Assembly: GCA_018985225.1 (NCBI GenBank)
Contig: JADGIF010000132.1
Location: forward strand, 1 to 18,141
From: Amoeboradix gromovi
Lineage: Eukaryota > Sanchytriomycota > Sanchytriomycetes > Sanchytriales > Sanchytriaceae
Direction: 5' to 3'
Length of the DNA: 18,141 nucleotides
How positions within the stretch are numbered: the first letter of the stretch is position 1; every line of letters begins with the position of its first letter. The notes below the pieces were generated by a model. It was not told the origin of the DNA. It saw only the letters and a list, made by a program, of their open reading frames with translations, and ran no database searches. Positions 8,427-17,143 of the stretch are shown one piece after another. A program made the position numbers and the translations under genes.

Positions 8427-11400
8427 TAAATTTATTAAATTTTGAAATCTTGGTTACTCCTCTGTGTCTAATGCAGCAACTTGGTAGTGGTCGTGCTAGC
8501 AAAACATATATACAAACGACTCCAAATGGACAGACGGAGATAGTCAAGATGATATCGAAGCAGCATAACACAAAATTTGATGAGCTAAAATCCAAGTTAA
8601 GTAATTGCACCAACATCATCAATCCTGAATCCATAACATCCAGTAAGACGCATCACATCTTGAAAAGGCCATATATACATACCAATCTATATGATAGATT
8701 ATCAACGAGACCGTTTTTGGATGCTGATGAAAAGCTGTGGATATCCTACCAACTGATATATGCAATGAGTAAGGTGCATGAATTAGACGTAATACATGGT
8801 GATCTTAAGTTAGAAAACATACTGGTCACTTCCTGGAATTGGGTTCTAATATCCGATTTTGCAATTTTTAAACCTTGTTTACTTCCGGACGATGATCCAT
8901 ATACCTTTTCTCAGCTGTTTGATACGGCATTTAGGCACTGTTGCAATGTGGCACCGGAACGCTTTATTGACTTCAAAGACCTCTCAAATTCAACATGTTC
9001 CCAACAAATGGATATATTCTCAATTGGATGCATTTTAGCCGAGATACATTTAGAACAGCCTTTGTTCTCCTATTCCCAATTGATACTATACAAAAACAAT
9101 AATTACGATCCCTTACCATTGCTAGACTCATTAAGCATCGAATTAAAGTCTATGATTGCTAACATGATATCTCTTGATCCAAATAATAGGAATACTCTAC
9201 AATCAGTACTACTAAAATACAAAACTACTTTTCCTAACTTTTTTTATACTCAATTTCACTCTTATTGCGATTCTTTGAATCAATTTGATTTTCATCATTT
9301 TTTGAATTGGAGTATCGATTACCCGTCTATCCTCGACCAATTGCTGGTGGGCAACACCCTTCCTTGGCTGGGTGACATAAAGATAGTCAAGCTGTTTACT
9401 GATGTCGATCAAATTGTATTTAAGGACGAAGTTGACTTGCAATTAAAATCTCATTTATATGCTAATTTACTGCTTTCATGGATTAGAAATTGTACTACTA
9501 AATATGCATGCACTCTATCCTTGTTGCTAGTTGATAAACTTTTGCCATTTCTGTCTAATTCGTTTAAGTTAAAGAGACTGTTACCATTTTATGTATACTT
9601 TCTTAAACACCCTAACTCCTATTTCAATGCTCTTTCGTTGCATTTCTTATCCAATGCACTTTCAGTCGATGCTATTCCTCCCAACGAAGCTAATTTATTC
9701 TTGTCTTACTTACTTAATCCTATTTCTACGTTATCAAAGACAGGTACGGATCTGGTCAAAGCAATGTTATCCAAGTCATTAGGAAAGTTAGCCAAAATAA
9801 GTAGGGATCATATTGACATGATAGATGATCAGTTATTTACGCTTGATGCACATTTTTCGTTTGATGCCAGTTTGTCAGATCTTCACGAGGCATTTCAAGA
9901 TATATTTCTCAACTTAATAACTCATGTAAGGTATAACACCAAGGTTGCACTATTAAATTATTCATTTAGCTCATTAATTGAGTTTTTTGGTAAGACTATT
10001 ACGGATCAGTTGTTGATCGCGCACTTATCCACGTTCATAAGTCATGAGGATTATCAGGTTAAATCTGCTTTGCAGCACTCTGTGATATCCTTAAACGAGT
10101 ACTTGATGGATCCCCTGCTGACCACCATCTTGACAAGTGGGATGTCTGATGTTCATCCCTTGGTAGTTAAAAACTGTTTGTTAGCTGCTACATATATCAT
10201 GAGCACCTTGAACAGACAATACCTTTTACAGCTCATAACTTTGGCTAGCATATACCTTATACATCCTCGTTTAAAATCAATTGCTTTCAAATTCATTTTT
10301 AAGGCTTTAAATTCGATTTCAAGCGCAGATGCTCTGGTAGTTCTGCAGACGACAATTAAGCCATTTACTCTAGTACCGCTATTTGAGATTACTTATTTGG
10401 AGGATATGATTGTTCCACCTGTAAACTTCCAGAAGATAACTCCATATTTAAAGTATATCTCTGTTGCTAATAAAAGTAACAACAATCTAAATATGGTGTT
10501 TACACCTTTAGATGATCTAACTCAACCATTATTACAGCACATGCCATCTCTTTATGCAGCCGTACTTTTATTAAATCATCATCCATTCATTCCAAGCATA
10601 TTGAATAACCATGATCCTTACGAGATGCTGCATCATCTAAAGCATATAACTTTGTTACTGAACAATGATTTGATGGCATTACTGAATGATTTGAAGGAAG
10701 AATGGGTCTTTGATCATGTTATGAAAACTAGTGATTCACTGCACGTTTCATTACTTCCGTTTCTACCAATGAATCCACAATACACGGGCTTTAATAAGCA
10801 TGTTAAATCATACACTATACTAAAATACCAAGAGCAGCAACATCAAGCGCCAATTACCTCAAAGGCGAAACTGTCCTTGAGCATAAACAACAAGTTGAAA
10901 GGAATTAAAATTGGTAAGCTACTAGAACACAACGGCAGTGTTAATTGTATAGCGTCTAGTTTAGAATGGTTTGCTAGCAGTTCAAGTGATGGGAGTATAA
11001 AAATTTGGGATACGAAAAGATTGGAGAGAAATGTGAGTAATCAAAGTAAATCTACAATACAGATAGGAGGGAACATCGAGAACTTGAAGTTAATGAGAAG
11101 TAATTATCTTGCTAGTAGCAATAATTCATGCATTCAGGTGCATGATGTAGAAACATTAAAACCAATTTCAAGAATTGATATAGAAGGATGCATTGCTTTA
11201 GATTCTAACGAATCAACGATAGGATACTGTACAACTATGAGTATAATAAATATAGTTGATACCAGACAATTCAGCCCTATTTCAATAAATATACCAGCTA
11301 GCTATGGGTTGTTAACCAGTATTACTATGCAGTCACATTTGACGAGCGTAGGAACTAGTCGTGGGAATATACTCACATATGACATAAGATTTATGAAGGA

Positions 11401-11905
11401 GCAAAGCGGATTTTGTATTCCAACAAAACAGAGAATAACGACGCTTACACTTGATTCCAATAACATGTTGATTAGTACTAGCACAAGCGGAGAGATTAGC
11501 AGATGGGATTTGCTAAATTGCACCTGTGGTTTGTATGCATCAGATGAGCCTGTGGTTGATTGCAACAGGCTCCCCATTGTAGGAAAAGATGACTATATCA
11601 GAAGTCCAATTTTAGAGCAAGACTACAGAGGCATATCCAGTGTGCTGGTTTTGGAAGACGGCATAGTATGTGGTTGTGTGGACGGTACTGCTAGAATGAT
11701 ATTGGAAAACCCCTCATTAAATGATATGGAGGAATACTTGGACGTATTTAATGGAAAATACAAGTACAAGCTTCCAGTAGTGCAATATATGGGTAATGCA
11801 AGTAGATTACATGATGATGCAATTAATGGAATTGGTTACACCACCATGCCATATCCTATAATGGTGACAGGCTCGCAAGATGGGTCAATAGTACTATGGA
11901 AATAA
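8402..11905 (+). CDS. VPS15: PI3-kinase regulatory subunit Vps15 (PIK3R4)
   Basis: This 1167-residue ORF has the full Vps15 layout. A protein-kinase-like domain covers about residues 14-280: glycine-rich QQLGSGRASKTY, Lys49, the catalytic-loop HGDLKLENILVTSWNW (132-147), DFA in place of DFG (152-154), and APERF (184-188). HEAT-like helical repeats follow through about residue 800, then WD40 repeats from about 835 (NGSVNCIASSL, SSDGSIKIWD) to the closing VTGSQDGSIVLWK. Vps15 holds Vps34 and Beclin/Vps30 on endosome and autophagy membranes. Human is 1358 residues, yeast 1454. The start is uncertain: ATGs at 8402, 8414 and 8471 are in frame. Family-like sequence (NFEILVTPLCL) already precedes the third, so one of the first two, or a missed short exon, is likely. 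None gives the usual N-myristoylation Met-Gly. It ends with tandem stops TAATAG. Confidence 0.95.
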   Translation: MEVWMCGIINLLNFEILVTPLCLMQQLGSGRASKTYIQTTPNGQTEIVKMISKQHNTKFDELKSKLSNCTNIINPESITSSKTHHILKRPYIHTNLYDRLSTRPFLDADEKLWISYQLIYAMSKVHELDVIHGDLKLENILVTSWNWVLISDFAIFKPCLLPDDDPYTFSQLFDTAFRHCCNVAPERFIDFKDLSNSTCSQQMDIFSIGCILAEIHLEQPLFSYSQLILYKNNNYDPLPLLDSLSIELKSMIANMISLDPNNRNTLQSVLLKYKTTFPNFFYTQFHSYCDSLNQFDFHHFLNWSIDYPSILDQLLVGNTLPWLGDIKIVKLFTDVDQIVFKDEVDLQLKSHLYANLLLSWIRNCTTKYACTLSLLLVDKLLPFLSNSFKLKRLLPFYVYFLKHPNSYFNALSLHFLSNALSVDAIPPNEANLFLSYLLNPISTLSKTGTDLVKAMLSKSLGKLAKISRDHIDMIDDQLFTLDAHFSFDASLSDLHEAFQDIFLNLITHVRYNTKVALLNYSFSSLIEFFGKTITDQLLIAHLSTFISHEDYQVKSALQHSVISLNEYLMDPLLTTILTSGMSDVHPLVVKNCLLAATYIMSTLNRQYLLQLITLASIYLIHPRLKSIAFKFIFKALNSISSADALVVLQTTIKPFTLVPLFEITYLEDMIVPPVNFQKITPYLKYISVANKSNNNLNMVFTPLDDLTQPLLQHMPSLYAAVLLLNHHPFIPSILNNHDPYEMLHHLKHITLLLNNDLMALLNDLKEEWVFDHVMKTSDSLHVSLLPFLPMNPQYTGFNKHVKSYTILKYQEQQHQAPITSKAKLSLSINNKLKGIKIGKLLEHNGSVNCIASSLEWFASSSSDGSIKIWDTKRLERNVSNQSKSTIQIGGNIENLKLMRSNYLASSNNSCIQVHDVETLKPISRIDIEGCIALDSNESTIGYCTTMSIINIVDTRQFSPISINIPASYGLLTSITMQSHLTSVGTSRGNILTYDIRFMKEQSGFCIPTKQRITTLTLDSNNMLISTSTSGEISRWDLLNCTCGLYASDEPVVDCNRLPIVGKDDYIRSPILEQDYRGISSVLVLEDGIVCGCVDGTARMILENPSLNDMEEYLDVFNGKYKYKLPVVQYMGNASRLHDDAINGIGYTTMPYPIMVTGSQDGSIVLWK

Positions 11906-12060
11906 TAGCGAATAAATACACTAAGCATTTCATTCAATAAAGCCCTTGATTACGAGAAAATAGAGAATTTTCAGAGTAATTAATAACGCAGTCATTCCGT
12001 TACAGTTTTTGCTTACACTTCCATCACCGTAAGGCAGGATTGAATAAAGATGAATCAATC

Positions 12061-12195
12061 TCAGATATATCTTTCTTGTTCTACAACATCTCGATTTACT
12101 GGTAAACGACCTCTTCCAGTGTCTTTCATAATTCGGGTGCCGGTGAAATATTTAGCTAGAGCGCTATAGATGCAGTTTAATACACTCTTTTGCAT
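12061..12195 (-). CDS. doubtful 44-residue ORF
   Basis: The ORF starts MQKSVLNCIYSALAKYF and ends VVEQERYI before TGA. Codons look ordinary and the composition is not low-complexity, which is why it is listed, but no family is recognised, there is no AATAAA just downstream on this strand, and the upstream frame closes after five codons. It could be an exon fragment, a remnant or chance. Confidence 0.2.
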   Translation of the reverse strand: MQKSVLNCIYSALAKYFTGTRIMKDTGRGRLPVNRDVVEQERYI

Positions 12196-12366
12196 ATAAG
12201 ATGGCTTCTTTTAACGGAGATGTTGATATTTGATGCAGTTTTGGATGCCTTGTAAGTATTAAAGTAATTTATATGCTGGTCTTGATGGATTTCATGTTAC
12301 GTAGTTCTCAGATCTGCATACGAGTTTGGGAGATCATGTTCTGCGTCAAGCAGTGATTTCTTTAGA

Positions 12367-12492
12367 TTGGAGCCATTTGCAAAGTTTGTAGGAAAGATTA
12401 TCGCGTTTTTATTCAATTAGAAAGTCTCCAAAGAAATCACATTGAAGTAATGTAGCTCATATAATTACGATTAATGGTTTATTCAATTCCAA
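12367..12492 (+). repeat. diverged dispersed repeat, copy B
   Basis: This is the partner of 2228-2351. TTGGAGCC, GATTATC and TTTTATTCAATTAGAA occur in the same order with similar spacing. A further TTTATTCAATT motif starts exactly 70 bases after the first, as in copy A. Here the repeat lies 50-180 bases upstream of the SIN3 start, so a minus-strand poly(A) role makes less sense than in copy A. Confidence 0.55.
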
Positions 12493-12543
12493 TCGAAACC
12501 TTTATGACATTTTTCAATTTATGCCCAGATCTCCTTGAATCAT

Positions 12544-15022
12544 ATGAGTTTCCGAGCATCCCATTTGAAATCCATCTTGGACAATCTAGGATCTGAAGAG
12601 TATACAAGAATTGTAAATGCGGCAAGATTTAATGATCAATCTCAGCTAGGCCAATTGGTATCAGAAATGGATCCTAGAGATTTTGATTTTGCAATCCATT
12701 TTGTAAATAAAATAAAGGACAGATTTAACAACAATGTGGGTATATATAAACAGTTTTTAGATATACTGTCAACATATCGCAGAGACAAACACACAATAGT
12801 GCAAATCTATAATAAAGTGAAGGATTTGTTTAGTAATCATCCTGATTTATTTGATGAATTTCAAAAATTTCTTCCTGATCCTACCTTAGGGATTAACCCT
12901 CCCGAGGAAGAACCTCCTATTCAACATACGACATTTGTATCTCCGGAGGAAATCGCGTTCTTTGAAAGAGTACAGCGCCTAGTTGGTTCTGAATCTGTTT
13001 ATATCGAATTCTTAAAAGTTATTAATTTGTACAATCAGGACATTATATCCAAGGCTATCCTAGTTGAAAGAGTGGCTCACTTTCTTTCCAAGTCCCCTGA
13101 TGCGTTTAACTGGTTCCGGAGTTATATCAATTTCAACCCACCTACTCACTCTATTGTTAATCAGTTTAATGTACACAATATATCTTTGAATGAGCCATTT
13201 TCAAGCGTCACGATTAAGCCACATTTTAATTCAGATAATACTCCGATATCCCAGCGGAATGTGCAGTCTTGGCAAGTCAACGGTAGTTATAGATTGATGC
13301 CCACATCTCACTCTCCCTCATCTGGTCGTGACCCTCTTAGCAATAGTGTACTAAATGATTTATGGGTTAGCCACCCAACTTGGGCTAGTGAGGATGAGTC
13401 TTTTAGTGTGCATCCGAAAAATATCCATGAAGAAACCTTGCATCGAACTGAAGATGAGAAGTTCGAGCTGGATATGAAAATATTAACAAACCAAGTTGCG
13501 ATTCAATCCTTACAGCTTATTGCAAAACAATTATCTCATCTAAATGAATCCGAATTGAATAGCCATGAATTGTCACCCAGCGATTTCAAGTCTACGCTAT
13601 ATAAAAAGGCAATTCGTGTCATTTACGATGATGTACGAGGAGAAGAAATGATTAATGGAATTTTAAAAAAGCCCAATATTGCTGTGCCTATTGTGTTGCA
13701 TAAACTGCAGCTAAATCAATCTGCTTGGCTCAAAGACAGAAGAGAACTAGATAAGATATGGCGTCAAGCGTTTAAATTAAACTTTTGGAAAGCTTTAGAT
13801 CATCAAGGTGCTGCATTTAAGAACAATGACAAAAAGATACTAACACCAAAATCAGTTTTATTGGAATTGCAAGTTGCTAATCAGCAGCATCATAAGGAAT
13901 TTATTGATACTAACATTCCCAAACCACTATATGATCTGGAATTTGAGTTTAGTCAACCTTTATTGGATTCTATATATGAAATGTTAGGTTTGTATTCAAA
14001 ATCGCTGAACAGTATTGAACATAAGAAGTTTGATAAAACATATCCAATTTTGTTTGATTTACTGCGAAACAAAGAAGCTTTGACAGTGATACTGCCTGTA
14101 AGTAGTTTTGTGTTTATCAAGCTGATTCATTTACTGCAAACTAGGTTACTAGAGTTAAAATCATTGAAAATTGAAAACATTACAGCTAATCCTGTAGCAA
14201 TCGGCTTGAATTATCAGTGCGTACCCAAGGACACTAGTATTATTGACGAAAATAGATTTGAACTAGTTATGAAGCACTGCTTATCATTCATTCAGAATTA
14301 TGAGGACTCTACTGAATTTGAGAAGCAATGCATGGCATGCTATGGATTAGAAGGATACAAGTTGTATACAGTTGATAAGCTTTTATTGACCGTCAAGGGG
14401 ATCGTATTTACTACTTATTTAGGTTTTTGGATTGTCTGACAATATTGAGGATATAATGGCTATTAATGCAACAGATGATGATTTGGAAGTTAAGCTAGAC
14501 AGAATGAGGGAAATGAACATAGATGATTGTGTTAAAATAAAATCACATGAAAATGTGGTTAGAATACTGCTGCTGCCCCTCGTTCAGCCGAAAGAACAGC
14601 CATTGGAAGAATGGAGCACATATGTAGACAATTTCTTACATGCCCCAACTAGAGAAGCGATAGATTTGGGTAACGCAGGTATACCTAATGACGAGCTAAA
14701 AAGATCTTGCATAGTTGCATTGAAAGGACAATCTTACCGATTTATAATCAATGAAGTTGTTTTAGACAAGTTAAGTGAAAAAGAAAATAAAGTACTATTT
14801 GAACAGGTGATGGAGATTAACAAGAAGGAAGTTGAGGCAAAAGGATTTTTAGCAAGAACTGATGAAATTTTAAAAGAACTTGGAAGAAAGTATAATATAA
14901 AAGACGACCAGTTATGGTGTGATATGGAATTAATAACTGAGGAACTTCGTGGATCTGATAATTCTCATGGCGAAATTGATGAAAATAATGATTATGCAGA
15001 TACCTCTGATGAAAAGAATTAG
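12544..15022 (+). CDS. SIN3: Sin3 histone-deacetylase corepressor scaffold, two exons
   Basis: Exon 1 is 12544-14403 and exon 2 is 14423-15022, giving 819 residues. Residues about 47-111 (DFDFAIHFVNKIKDRFNNN to FQKFLPD) match PAH2, and about 134-196 match PAH3. The HDAC-interaction region starts at GSYRLMPTSHSP (about 247), continues LNDLWVSHPTW and EDEKFELDM, and includes KPNIAVPIVLHKLQLNQSAW and LDHQGAAFKNNDKK, all close to human SIN3A. The C-terminal domain has CYGLEGYKLYTVDKLL and, across the splice, EEWSTYVDNFLHAP, equivalent to the ERWSDYVERYM part of SIN3A. Sin3 scaffolds Rpd3-type deacetylase complexes in the nucleus. A clear PAH1 is missing and PAH4 is not evident; the family is often 1,200-1,500 residues. 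A longer frame begins with TTG at 12535; 12544 is its first ATG. The thiolase starts 50 bases downstream. Confidence 0.95.
14404..14422 (+). other. 19-nt spliceosomal intron in SIN3
   Basis: GTATTTACTACTTATTTAG lies between codons (phase 0). Read through, the first frame ends with TGA soon after (TTYLGFWIV) and the rest appears as a separate 196-residue ORF with a TTG start. Removing 19 bases joins LYTVDKLLLTVKGI to VFGLSDNIEDIM and on to the conserved Sin3 C-terminal segment, in register with SIN3A. Homology on both sides makes this one of the two best supported introns. Confidence 0.92.
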
Positions 15023-15072
15023 CAAGTAAATAATTAACTGAAATATATCATTTTATAGGAGGTTACAGGCTC

Positions 15073-16258
15073 ATGCATTCTTACATTATTGCAGGTAACA
15101 GAACTCCACTCGGATGTTTCCAAGGACAGCTATCTTCATTTACAGCGGTAGAATTAGCAGTAAAAGCTACTGAAATAGTACCAGTAAAAGAAGACGTAGA
15201 GGAGCTATTTTTGGGAAATGTATTGAGTGGGAATTTGGGTCAAAATCCAGCTAGACAGGTTTGCGTAAAAAGTGGACTACAGAACGCAATAGGAACTCAA
15301 ATAAATAAAGTTTGCGCTAGTGGGATGAAAGCCATAAGCATAGGGCACCTCAGTATATTGGATGGTGCAAATTGCATTGTAGCTGTTGGGAGTGAATCAA
15401 TGTCCAACGCCCCATACTACTTGCAAAGGTCATTAAAGTATGGTAATACTGAAATCAAAGATGGGCTGCAACACGACGGATTAACAGACCCCTTTCATAA
15501 TGTGCTGATGGGACAATGCGCAGACGAGACTGCTTGCAAGTATAATTATACGAGAAAGCAACAAGACGATTATTCAGCTGAGTCATACAAGAGAGCTATA
15601 GAAACTACTGACAATGGTGGATTTAAAAATGAGATTATTGAAATACAGACAACTGGTAGAAATGCAATAACAGTAAAAGAAGATGAAAATATCAGAAAGT
15701 TTAATGCTGATAAACTCGCAAATCTTAAACCAGTGTTTACAAAGGAAGGTACAGTAACAGCTGCAAGTTCTTCGCCATTATCCGATGGAGCAGCTGCAGT
15801 AGTTCTATGTAGTGAATCCAAAATGAATGAATATTTGTCAAGAAATATTTTACAAAAGGGCCAATATGTGTTTAAGATATTAGCATGTGCTGATGCGGAA
15901 CAAGACTCAAAGGATTTTATAACGACTCCTCACATTGCTATTTTCAAAGCTTTAAAAAAGGCCAATTTGACAATCGACAAGATTGATTACTTTGAGATCA
16001 ATGAGGCGTTTTCGGTAGCTGGTCTTGTAAATAGTAAACTATTAGACATTTCTACAGAAAAGATTAATGTTAGAGGAGGAGCCGTGGCGTTGGGACATCC
16101 TTTAGGATGTAGCGGTGTGAGAATAGTTGTTACTCTGATGTCCATCTTAAAAGATAGAAATGCTAAGTACGGATGTGCAGGTATATGCAATGGTAATTAA
16201 AGCTAATATAGGCGGCGGAGGAGCAACAGCCATTGTTATAGAACGTGTTAATTTATAA
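15073..16258 (+). CDS. ERG10: acetyl-CoA C-acetyltransferase (thiolase II), cytosolic type, two exons
   Basis: Exon 1 is 15073-16192 and exon 2 is 16212-16258, giving 388 residues (yeast Erg10 has 398). It condenses two acetyl-CoA to acetoacetyl-CoA, the first mevalonate/sterol step, or runs in reverse in acetoacetyl-CoA breakdown. The nucleophile is Cys81 in INKVCASGMKA. NEAF is at 310-313, His342 lies in GGAVALGHPLGCSG, and the second catalytic Cys372 is in GICNGGGGATAIVIE, a motif completed only after splicing. Other signatures are NRTPLGCFQG at the start, GNLGQNPARQ, and GTVTAASSSPLSDGAAAV. There is no N-terminal extension and no evident C-terminal peroxisomal signal (it ends ERVNL), so a cytosolic place is likely. 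The upstream 50 bases contain TTTTATAGGAGG before the ATG. After TAA comes AATAAAATG, a likely poly(A) signal. Confidence 0.95.
16193..16211 (+). other. 19-nt spliceosomal intron in the thiolase gene
   Basis: GTAATTAAAGCTAATATAG splits a glycine codon (phase 1). Retention gives CNGN then TAA inside the intron. Splicing gives CNGGGGATAIVIERVNL, the expected thiolase C-terminus with its glycine-rich catalytic loop. This is the clearest intron in the window, since the restored motif is nearly invariant in the family. Confidence 0.95.
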
Positions 16259-16527
16259 TTTAATAAAATGATTAGCATTGTTGACTTTAGATTTGCGTTA
16301 TCGGTTCATGTTCCTTTGTATCATATGACTTGTCTTTAATTTCAATAGCATTTTTAAGTTTAGAGTAGTGCCTAACCCCAATCACAGCCTAAGGTTTATA
16401 AGATTTTATTAATCTAATCCAAGTCTGATTAATCCAGATTTATTGATTTAAGTAACAAAAAAAGATTTGAGGCCGGTTTTTGGAGTATTAGGGTAGTCAA
16501 GGCCGAAATCTGCATTTCAAAATCGTG
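16259..16527. other. intergenic gap, nothing recognised
   Basis: About 270 bases, A+T-rich. AATAAAATG at 16262-16270 probably ends the thiolase transcript. A cluster of TAATC/GATTA words at 16409-16436 (AATCTAATCC, GATTAATCCAGATT) could form a weak hairpin. No RNA gene or ORF of interest. Confidence 0.5.
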
Positions 16528-16713
16528 ATGGCAGAAGATTATACAAATACATTGTGGCAATATGTAACTTACTCAGAGATGGTTCAGTTTAAAATAAATA
16601 CATTAATTAAATATATCAAGCTGGAATCAGACTGTTCCAGTATTCCGATGAATCTACATTTACATATCGATCTCAAAGGAAACAAAGCATTGTTAGACTG
16701 CGATGTGTCCTAG
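16528..16713 (+). CDS. small orphan ORF
   Basis: The ORF has 61 residues from ATG (MAEDYTNTLWQYVTYSEMVQ) to TAG, followed two bases later by AATAAATAAG, as for a real gene end. The first half is helical and the second ends in the strand-like NLHLHIDLKGNKALLDCDVS. I recognise no family. It could also be a first exon, a fragment linked to the adjacent nuclease-like remnant, or chance. Confidence 0.35.
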   Translation: MAEDYTNTLWQYVTYSEMVQFKINTLIKYIKLESDCSSIPMNLHLHIDLKGNKALLDCDVS

Positions 16714-16744
16714 TCAATAAATAAGGTCATAAATAAGTATAAGA

Positions 16745-16864
16745 ATGATTTTTAAATGCATAGACTGTAGTTTGGAAGCCAATAGAAATGCAGCTGCAAA
16801 TATAGTGCCATTGTCTTCTGCTGGGGCAAAACTGATTATTCTGAAATACTTTGCAATGAAGTAA
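16745..16864 (+). pseudogene. fragment like the Fanzor/TnpB C-terminal zinc ribbon
   Basis: This 39-residue reading frame begins MIFKCIDCSLEANRNAAANIV. It resembles the second CxxC half of the OrfB zinc ribbon that ends TnpB and eukaryotic Fanzor nucleases, where the usual form is FxCxxCGxxxxRDxNAAxNI. Here the Arg-Asp-x-Asn core is shortened by two residues (NRNAAANI). No first CxxC and no RuvC motifs are seen upstream; stop codons close the frame just before. If the resemblance is real, this is the decayed 3' end of such an element. Being short, it could still be coincidence. Confidence 0.4.
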
Positions 16865-17143
16865 GCATCTTGTAGTTCAGCGGAGTTACTAAATTTAATT
16901 ATATCATATCGACGCTAATTGTCATATTCGAATAGCAGAAATCTTAGCCAATGTACATAGATAACTTAAAATTGTTGTTTACTTAGTTACACGTCATCGA
17001 TTTTCACGATCTAGAAAGAATAATAATTAAAATATCCTTGCCATTTCTTGCATTCCTTGTACCAATAAAACAAATTCTGATTCTCCGGCCATATTCCTGT
17101 GACAGCGCTTAAAAGAGCCCAAGCACAGCTGGTAGAAAAGAGA
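16865..17143. other. gap, nothing recognised
   Basis: About 280 bases of A+T-rich sequence contain no gene I recognise. The downstream reading frame opens at 17081, so the last 60 bases may be coding if an upstream exon exists. A short palindromic TATTCGAATA occurs at 16925-16934. No tRNA-like structure was seen. Confidence 0.45.

Larger units (their letters stand above)
11906..12543. other. intergenic gap before SIN3 with repeat copy and doubtful ORF
   Basis: About 640 bases contain no gene I recognise. AATAAATA and CAATAAAG at 11911-11942 are probable VPS15 poly(A) signals. A 44-residue ATG-started minus-strand ORF (12195 down to 12061) reads with balanced composition but matches nothing known. 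Bases 12367-12422 are a copy of the dispersed repeat. The SIN3 promoter must lie near the right end. The first PAH domain of SIN3 was looked for here in both strands and not found. Confidence 0.5.

Noticed and set aside
12061-12170. Histone-like plus-strand stretch (PVSFIIRVPVKYLARAL)
   Set aside because: Only a short chance-like resemblance to a histone fold; stops follow at once and no further histone sequence is present.
14432-15022. A separate 196-residue protein following SIN3
   Set aside because: It has only a TTG start and joins SIN3 in frame after removal of a 19-nt intron, with Sin3 C-terminal homology.
15023-15072. A 33-base 5' untranslated intron (GTAAAT to TTATAG) before the thiolase
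   Set aside because: The length does not fit the 19-nt class and nothing in coding sequence supports it.
15570-15821. Minus-strand ORF inside the thiolase
   Set aside because: Shadow; the plus strand is a near-complete thiolase.
16181-16200. Thiolase truncated by a nonsense mutation
   Set aside because: The stop lies inside a 19-nt intron whose removal restores the invariant C-terminus.
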